The position numbers and the translations under genes were made by a program. Below are positions 12,501 to 21,900 of a stretch of DNA of 64,000 nt, piece after piece. The notes beneath the pieces were generated by a model that was not told the origin of the DNA, ran no database searches, and saw nothing but the letters and a program-made list of their open reading frames with translations. This DNA comes from Hemibagrus wyckioides. Its lineage: Eukaryota; Chordata; Actinopteri; Siluriformes; Bagridae. Location: assembly GCF_019097595.1 (NCBI RefSeq), contig NC_080732.1:7930405-7994404 (forward strand), in the 5' to 3' direction. Every line of letters begins with the position of its first letter. Positions within the stretch are counted from its first letter, which is position 1.

Positions 12501-15500
12501 CAAACATGTTTGGGCATTAATTACACATACAGAATAATTTTCGTTTACCACTTTGACCACTTTAACCACAACCATATGCTGTGTGATTTTTCAGCTCAGC
12601 CCAGAGTCTGGGCCAAGTATGGCAGGTGTGTGTGTGGCACGATGGTGGAGGTATGTCTCCCAGCTGGTTCCTGAAACATGTGATGGTGAAAGACATAGAA
12701 GATGGATCAACTTGGACCTTTCTGGCGCAGTGCTGGTTGGCAGTGGATGAAGGAGATGGACGAGTGGAGCGAAAGCTGCTTGCTTTAGACAGACAGCTAA
12801 CATTCAGAGAGGTGAGTGCCAGCATTGAGCTAGAAACTCTCTTTTGTGAAGCACTCGTTACAGTATGTACATTTGTGTACTGTATGCCTCCCAATCCCCA
12901 ATGAAATGCACTTAATTTGGATAACATCATAAATAGATATACAATAGCCATAATATTGAACAAACAAACAAACAATGTCGTTTTTTGGGTGAAATCCCTA
13001 AATAACCATACTGCCACATTGTGTTTACAAAAGTTTGAAACCATTATTACCATTAAAACCATTTAATTATTAATGGTAACAATTCCTTTATGTCTTACTG
13101 TCTCATTCTGTTTAGCTGCTGTGTCTAAATCTTACTGATTACTTAGAGGACTTGCACCCATGGCTGTCTGTTTACAGTCGTCCATCTTACAGCACGCATA
13201 CACACACTCAGCGCTTGAGTGTATGTCTCCTGCTGCTGCAGGCTTACATGTGTGCTAACTGCATATTCATATTCTTTCAAGAAGACCAGGTAAACATTTA
13301 CACAAACTGATCACAGTGAATTGATACAGTATCCCTATTTTGAAGATCAGTCTTGATTCCATATTGACTTTACTCTGTGTTTTCATGATGGCAGTACTGG
13401 TTGGAGTCAGGTCTGATTGGTGTTTCACTGCTCTCAGTGTGGACAGGACTGTGTGCTCTTACTCTGCTGCCTTTAGGCTCTCTTATGTCCTTCCTCTTCC
13501 GCATCAGCAAGGTCAGATCTAATTTGTTCATATCTTGTCATTAAAATAATGCAGCAGTGTTGCATGAACATTATTAAATGTCACGCACAAACATGAAGAG
13601 AACGCCCAAAAAAATCTGTTGACTAGCACCTCCTACTGTGGAAATTAGCATCAAACTAGACTGTTTCTTTTTGCTAATGCTAGCCAAATATAATGATCCA
13701 TTTCTTTACTATTATGCCTTTTCAAAATGTGTACATACTGTTTAAAAGTTTAGAGTGTATATTTAAAGGGAATGACAACACATCAAAATAACCCAAGATC
13801 ATGCGGTATTTGCAGAGCTTTAATAACTCAAATAAAACAAAATGCAAATAATTTATAAACATATTGTGTTAATGCTTTGGCTAAATAACATTAAGAAATC
13901 AGTATTTGGTGGAATAACCCCGATTTGCATGCGTTTTGGCTCCATGCTCTCCACCAATTTTTCACATTGCTGTTGGGGAACTTTATACCACTCTTTTTGG
14001 AAAAATGTGTGTGTGTGTGTGTGTGTATTATAATAAAAGTGAGGGAAGGTGTATTTGAATTCATTATTCATTTATACTTCTGCTTAAAATATGTAATCGT
14101 GCACTGTTTAACTTCATTTTCATCTTAACAATGTATCATTTTATCATTAGATTCTACCTTAATTCCCTGTATATTATAATACGTCTTCATCCCTCTTTTT
14201 CTCTTGCAATTATAGACAAACAAATATGGCAGCCATTCAGGGGATCAGTATAAAGTCCGAATGCCTTACATCTTCTCTGTAGATGGTATTATCAAGCAAT
14301 CTTCTCCATATGAGTATTGCCTTTTTCTGCTGTCAGTGTAAGGTGTTAATAATACATTCACAGATGCATTTCTGTTGAGGGATGATGTGTCTGAGCTGAA
14401 CGATTCATGGAGCACAGTTTCACCATGGAGGAATAAATGTCAGGTGAGGAAGCAGTAAAATAAAAAGGAACCACCTTGTTCAAAGTAAATGCTCACTTAA
14501 TGGAATATGGTAGCTTAGTGGTTAAGGTGATGGTTGTGAGTTCAAATCCCTTGTCCACCAAGCTGCCACTGATGGGCCCTTGAGCAAGGCCCTTAACTCT
14601 ATATCGCATTGTATAAAATGCGATAAATTGTAAGTTGCTCTGGATCAGAGCGTCTACCAAATGCTGTAAATGTAAGTTGTTATTGTTTGCTCTACAGGTC
14701 TTAAAGGCAGGTGATTTGGAGTCTATGTCCTGCGTGAAACTGACAGAAAGCTCTGCACTGCAGAAATCCACTGACTCAGTCTCTTGCATTGAAATTATTG
14801 AAGAAAATATTCCAGATGACAATGACAAATTACAAAGCAAACGCTTCAAAAACACAGAATTCAACCTCCAGACTAGCTCTTTTAAAGGTTTGTATGTTCA
14901 TGATATACCAACTAAGCACAATAAGATTTAAACACATTGTCATTATACACAGGTGTACACCACAACACAATGTTGTTATAGATAACTCTACATCATCTAG
15001 ATCATCTTTCAGCATGCACCTTGTGTAGACATTGAATATAAGTGCTGAAGAAAAGACAAGTTGCACCTGAAACCCGGATCATTTACATTTACGTGACAAC
15101 CAACTTTATTTTCTTTTTAGATTTAAAGCAGAATTTTTCATTTCATTTCATTTCAAAATTAATCATATGAAATTCGATGATAATTTAAAAAAATAAATAA
15201 ATAGGGGAAGCAGTGTGGCCGGGATTGCAGGAGGAAAGAGAAGCTTTTTCAGTTTGTGTATTAATGCACATTTATAGATAATTGTATACGTCATGAGGGT
15301 AAATATGTAAAGAATGGCATTTTACTAGTGTTATCATTCAAATAGATAACATTACATGCCTTTATTGAGTGTGATCACAAAAACTATATTAAAGTACTTA
15401 AGAATATCTAGGGGGGCACGAGGGTATTCCTTTATAATTTATTATATCTCGATAAAAGAATGTCCTCATTCAACTAAATACAAATTCACATACTAATCAT

Positions 15501-15882
15501 TAACACAGCAATAAGCATTCGCCTGGTAGTTATTTATCTCTCCACAGTCCTCAGCTGCAGTTTCATATTGGAATTATCGTCTGACTGCAAGACAAGGTTT
15601 TCCACACAGAAAAGTGTAGAGAGGAGGATCACAGAGCAGTGGCAGGGTGTATGAATTAAGAGAGCAGGATATTTTTGCTTCAGCTGGCCAAATCTCCATG
15701 AAAAAATAACAAAATGGAGCCTGTGTGAAGAAGCAGCCCGTATCCAGCTCAGATGAGGATGATACTATCCATTGAATAGGAAAGACTATTTTTAGATGTA
15801 CTGTATATACTGTCAATCTATCCCATCAGACAATGATATACAAAGAAAAAAATACTGATGCTCATTCCCATGGTCAGTAGAC

Positions 15883-15920
<38 letters not shown>

Positions 15921-18900
15921 ATATGGAGTGTAATACTTAACAGTAATATAGATATAAATTTTTGGTACAGAGAAAATGATTGTCTGCTAATAAAAAGTAT
16001 TTACCATTTTTAATTATCTGCTTGCAGTAAATGGATTCTCAAACAGTGTTTCTAGAAGAAGCAGAACTCTGCAAGCTTGGTGCTACTATGGGACGTGGGC
16101 TTTGTGGCTGTTTTTGTCCATCACTTGTGTAATCATTACTGGAATTCTGGGGCTAAAGTAAGTCTCTAAAGCAATACAACATTGTTTGTATGGGCAATTA
16201 CCACAGGCAAAAATTATGACAGGGCAAAACCTGTTTACTGATAACTCTCATATAATGGAAGCCAAAGGGCAGAATTATATATTGCAATTTAAATAACTGC
16301 AGCAATAAAAGTAGGGCAGTGTATTGGGTAGCATTATCATCTCACAGCTCCAGGGTTTCTAGTTCGATATTGAACTTCAGTCTGTAGATGTTCTCCCTGT
16401 ATCCCTGTGGGTTTTGTCCTGGCTGATTGGTTTCCTTCTTCCTCTCAAACTATGACAGTAGGCAGACTGTTAATGCTAATTTTCCATTAGGTGTGAATGT
16501 CATCTCATCCACGGTATATTCCTGCCTAGCATTTCTGGGAAAGGCCCTTATGAGGTTTTGTGGTTTTCATTGTGATTAGCAGGGAACTGAGACTCTTCCT
16601 TGTTTCCATGAACCTGGAGTTAGCCACTAAAAGGCCTAATTGTACTGATTTGAATATTAATTCACTAATACATTTCAATCAAGAATTCATTATAAAAAAC
16701 ATTTCATACAAATTCAACAAGTCTTCCTTGATATGTGGGTTTTGATTAAATAGGATATTCAATCCTTTCTTTTTTTTGATTATTATTATCCATTGAAATC
16801 ACTATATCCTATAGATGTGGTGCACAGAGATTATGATTAAACATGCTGTGGTATTCCTTTAATAGTAAAGACTTTTTTCTTCACAGATTTAGCTCTACAA
16901 AGTGTCTCCTGTGGATTCACTCAGTATTTTTCTCTTGGCTTTTCTGTGCTTTCGCAGCACACCCAGCACTGGTAAATCTGCCCATCATTTCCATTTCATG
17001 CTGCTGTATGACTCTAGATTTATGAATTATATAGCATATATATTCTATTTAGCCCTCTTGTCCGATACTACTTAGCAATTTTGTTTAATTGGCACAACCA
17101 TTAGTGTCATCTTTCACTGCAGTACAGTTTCAACATTTATTCAAAAATATCTGTATATAAATCAGATTGTCTGAAGTTACTTTTGTTTTTAGCTCTTGAC
17201 AATCAGATGATAATGACAATTTGTTCTAATTCAGATATTTATTGTTGCGGCATGTGAAACTCTACGAAAACGAGATCAAGGCTATTTGTGCCAAATCTCA
17301 GCTGTTGAGGAGCCAGTCATAGAGCTGCTAAAAAATAACAGACAAAATGGAGCCTCTGTCAAGAAGCAGCCTTTATCCAGCTCATATCGTCACACAGAGG
17401 AGATCAGTATGAATTTTGAAAAGGTATGTTGAATTTTCTGTCTGAAGCTTTAAAGATGCTGTATCTGGTAAAAAATAAAGCCATTTGGAAAATTTCTACT
17501 TAATCAGATGTAGTCTTAGGGTGCATCTCAATCAACTCCCTTGTTCAGGAGTCAGGGCACTGATCAGGGAAATGGGTATTTTAAGGGCTGTCTCAATCGC
17601 AGAATCTTTCCAGTGCACTGGAATTTTTGCGTCCTAAAAAATTCCATCTGTCTAAAATAGTTAAGTGTTAATGATTTTAATAATATTTAATACAGGCTTC
17701 CTTTTCATGCTATAAAAGGCCTGTACCAAGAAACCTGAACATAAGAAGGAAATTTCACAAATAAGAAAGAAAATCTGGAAATGTGCCCTTTAATATAATA
17801 TGATAGGCTAGAATTCTGATTTGTGTATATTTTTTGCCATGGCTTGTCCTCACTGCGTTAAAGGTGAATGTCACTCAGAGGTGTTTTTGATTGACAGGTG
17901 CTGGCAGCCCGTCAGAGAGCTAGATACCTGCGGCTCGCACGTCCACCTACTTCCACTGAGCTTCAAAGTGTGAGGAGCCAAATTAAAAAAACGACACATC
18001 TTCAGAAAACAATAAGGTTGTTATGTACTTTATACTAAAAAGGATTAACAAAATAAAGCTTACTGACCTAAACTTCATATAGGGTTCACTATTTAGTAGT
18101 GTTTTTGCCATATTGATACCTCTGTTCAGAATTTCTAGAAAGTATTGAAACATGATCTTTTAATATGATCCAAAAATTTGACTGAGTCCCCAAAATCCTC
18201 TTTACATAGCATAAGTGGGAGTGGAATAATAGATGAAGAGAATTGGATGTCACTAAAATAATATGGGAACACAACATACAGTACATGACGAGGAGGGATA
18301 TCCAATTTTTATTGGTTTATTTTTTCATTGTTTCTGCAGAGAACTGGTGTTATATGTCATCGCCTCATGTGTAGTTGGCGTGGTGGCTTATGGAAAATCC
18401 TCCACTGATAAATTTTATCTGAATCAGGCAGTCAGAGCTCATTTTACTGGGTAAATGGCAGTTTTTTCATAGCATAATAATCAATACACTCAATATACTG
18501 ATGACCATTTATACATTTAACCATGATGCTTTGTTAAAAAATGCAGGAGCTCTTCAATCCTGAAGCTTGATGATTGGTGGAATTGGACAGAAAACGCACT
18601 ACTACATGAGCTCTACCTTTATTCCCATTATTATACTGGGGTGGAAGACAGTGTAAGCTTTGAATATTACAGTGGTTTTGCTTTGCTAAACTTAGATCAT
18701 TAAATAATAATAACAGTCATACATGGTTGTGTGAGTTTTGTATGTAGTCGATTCCAAATCATTTATTTTAATAAAGAATACTTATGAATTTGTAATATGT
18801 GAAATAACAGCGACATCTGGTGGTAGTTTTGGGGAAGATATTTTAATTTGTAATTTGACGTGTAAAATTTTGGATTATCGACTAAAAGTGAGAGAAAAAA

Positions 18901-21900
18901 AGAAATAATTTACAGTTTAGGAATAATTACTGAATTTTCAGCATTTAACCGGTTAGATTAATAAATTAGATAAATAAGAATTAATATGTAATTCTGACAA
19001 AAGTTATTAAAAATGAATATTACAAATGGAGATGGCATTCTTACTTACTGACATGAGAAACCGATGCTCTGATATTAGCAGGTAAAAGCTGTCTCTTTAA
19101 TTGGAGAGCCAGTCATCATGAAGATGGAAGGTACACACAATTCATCATGTCAGGTAAATTAGTTTGGTGGAAAATTTAATGTGCACACATGGACCCCAGG
19201 GGTTTTTCTCCATCTAATTAAGCTTATCTGTTACAATTACAGTGATGCAGTATAAAATTATTCACAAGCTATTTTACAATATTCTTTTTGTATTGTATTA
19301 CAGGCAAATAAGTAGGAAAAAATCCTTAAGGATTTCATTTGACTCACCCTTGTACATTTAAAACGTCACCTTAAAAATCAAACATGGTGCATTTATGTAT
19401 CATAATTCATTTTACACTATATCCACATTTCCAGGTGAAAGATACAGTAATGTGCGAAAGTATTCACCCCCCTGGAACATATTTGTCTGAATAAAGAATA
19501 ATAAATACACATATTCTTCATTTCAGTATTTTATTGTTAACTCGTGTTCTCTTACTGTTCTTGATGCTGCTTGCATAAACATTCAACCTCCTAGATTGTT
19601 CCAGATTGTTTTAATGAGAAAACAGAACATTCACAACCATATTCATGGTTTCCAAGTTGTACCATCCACAGTAATTACATGCATTTTTTGGCTGTCCATG
19701 TGGGCCATCCTCAACAGAACTGAGGTTTTTCAGGTGAAAAAAACTCCAACCAGCAGTAGGATATCAGAATGGATCAGGAGTAGCATGTGTAGCTCAATAA
19801 AGAGAGAGAGAGAGAGAGAGAGAGAGATATTAGAAACAATTTTCTTAAGACAAACTTAACTTGTCTGAAAGAGAAACCTTTGACTTCTTTGTTTCTTTTT
19901 TCAGTCTTCTCCTGGAACTCTAGCATCTGTTTTTAGCATTTTCTTTGACCCTTACCAATGTGGGAAACTCGGGTGTTATAAGGCAGCAGGATTTAATGTC
20001 CCTTTAGGAAAAAACAGGTGAAAACATCTATTGATAAATCCAAAGCTTTCAATCATTTTTTAGAAACGCTGAATGACTTATTTGTGAAGTTCTTCTTTGA
20101 AATTCTACATTTCTTATTAAAGTAATTTAACTATAAAGAAATCATGTACTCTACCCCTTAAAAATAAAGAACTGCTTACATGTCTTTCTCTTACAGATCG
20201 GAAGCATCCAGCAGGCTTAAGACACTGTGGACTTCAGGCTGGATGCACAGCTCCACCCATGCCATAAAGCTGCAGTTTACTTTATACAGCCCTGTTTATA
20301 ACCTCTTTACCACCGTCACCATGCTTGGAGAAATGTCATTCATGGGAGCTGTTCTATCCTCAGTCTTCATTTCCTCTACCAGACTTCATCACTCTGCCTG
20401 TGCCCTTGATTACTGCACTACAGCTGGAGAGGTGGGAAAGCAAGTGCAGTCTTATCAAGCTTATCTTCCTGATCATATCACATGATGCCTGGAAGTTAAT
20501 ACAGTGGCCGGGCTGATAGAAAAAGTTTTCATTTCAAAGGTTATGTTTGGGGTGTGGTGGTATATCAGATATGATGGGATACCGTGATATATAAAAAAAA
20601 ATCTGAATCATTAAAGTAAATTGCTAGAATCAAGAAAACATTATAGTTATAGTCAGGCACATTTTTTCCCATTTTTTTTCTTATTCATTAAGTAATGATG
20701 TTTGTGAATCAAATTAATTCTTGTTATGAATTACATTATTTAAAGTAAAAATAGTCTAATGCATTTTCTCTCTCTTAAAGTCTGAAATATCTGAAGTTAC
20801 TACAAAAATCAGATGCACTATTAAAACGTATCATTATATATGAATATACTGTGAGTCAGACATTTTATTTCTTAATCACTTATATCTCTGCAGCTTCTCC
20901 TGCTCCTCCTGACTCTGCTTCAAATCTACCTTCAAACATATATCATGTCTCAGAGAGGACAGCGTTACTGGACAGACTCATGGAACTGGACAGAAGTAAT
21001 TTCTACTGCTTTTATATTTTTTTATTTCCTTTTTCTATACAACTGATCCCATGCATTATCTCTGTCTTGCAGGTGATTGTAGTCCTGCTCAGTCTCCTGT
21101 GCTTCGTCTGTTCAGCACATCATTTCACACTGATCACAGACACAATGGAACACCTGCGGAGAGAGAATTTCAAGACCTTTGTCGACTTAAGTCCTGCATC
21201 GTCTTGGGAAGAGGTAATAGATCTTATCAAGGATTTGACTGAAGCTGCTTTCTCTCAAGCTTCTGAATTGGTCAACTTGGGTACTGTAAGGGTGTTGACA
21301 CATATGCACTACTTAGCCAGCTCAGTTAAGACACTTGGTTTAGTTCTTTTGTGAAACATGAAAACACAGAAATCGTCTATAGAGCGTAGATCTAGACAAC
21401 TGACTTGACTCGGACCTCTTCTGAGTAAGTACTGACATCTGATTTCAGTAACCATACAGAACATACTGCAGAACATACTGCCTCAAACATCCCTCATGTT
21501 TTTTTTTTTTTTGTGGTCTAAATTTGTGCAGTACGAAACTGAAAGCAGTTTCTCAGTTTCAATCTGATCTGCACAGTAAAAACTAAACATAAAAAAAATA
21601 AAACAACACATGGCACATATGCTTGTCACTTAAGGGTATATTTTGTATTCCCTTTGGTATGTACTCTTCACCTGGGGAAATAAATGTTGTGTACTCATTT
21701 TTAACTACATAATTGGACCCTAAGGAGCACTGTTTAACCTTTGAGCAAGCACATTGTTGTTGTGTATATTGTTTATACCACTGGGAATGAAAATGTCCCT
21801 GTACTGTATGTGTGTTACAAGTAAAGGTTCTTAAATGGTCCTTTGTCAGGTTTATGGTTCCATGACATCCATAGAACGTTTCCAAGGGTTCTTAGTAATG

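Larger units (their letters stand above)
13116..18016 (+). other. pkd1l1: Polycystin-like gene: membrane block between PLAT and polycystin domain
   Basis: Exons 13116-13289, 13395-13511, 14216-14285, 14364-14443, 14698-14887, 16028-16157, 16887-16971, 17235-17423 and 17898-18016, all joining in phase. Hydrophobic helices are visible in 13116-13289, 13395-13511, 16028-16157 and 16887-17280. Between the second and third lies a polar, acidic cytosolic loop (14364-14887) and after the last a basic loop rich in Arg and Lys (17898-18016). This matches the helix pairs and loops that precede the extracellular polycystin domain in the family. Confidence 0.8.

Noticed and set aside
12218..12520. Overlapping ~100-codon open frames on both strands
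   Set aside because: They fall inside a self-complementary repeat whose words lack stops on either strand; not genes.
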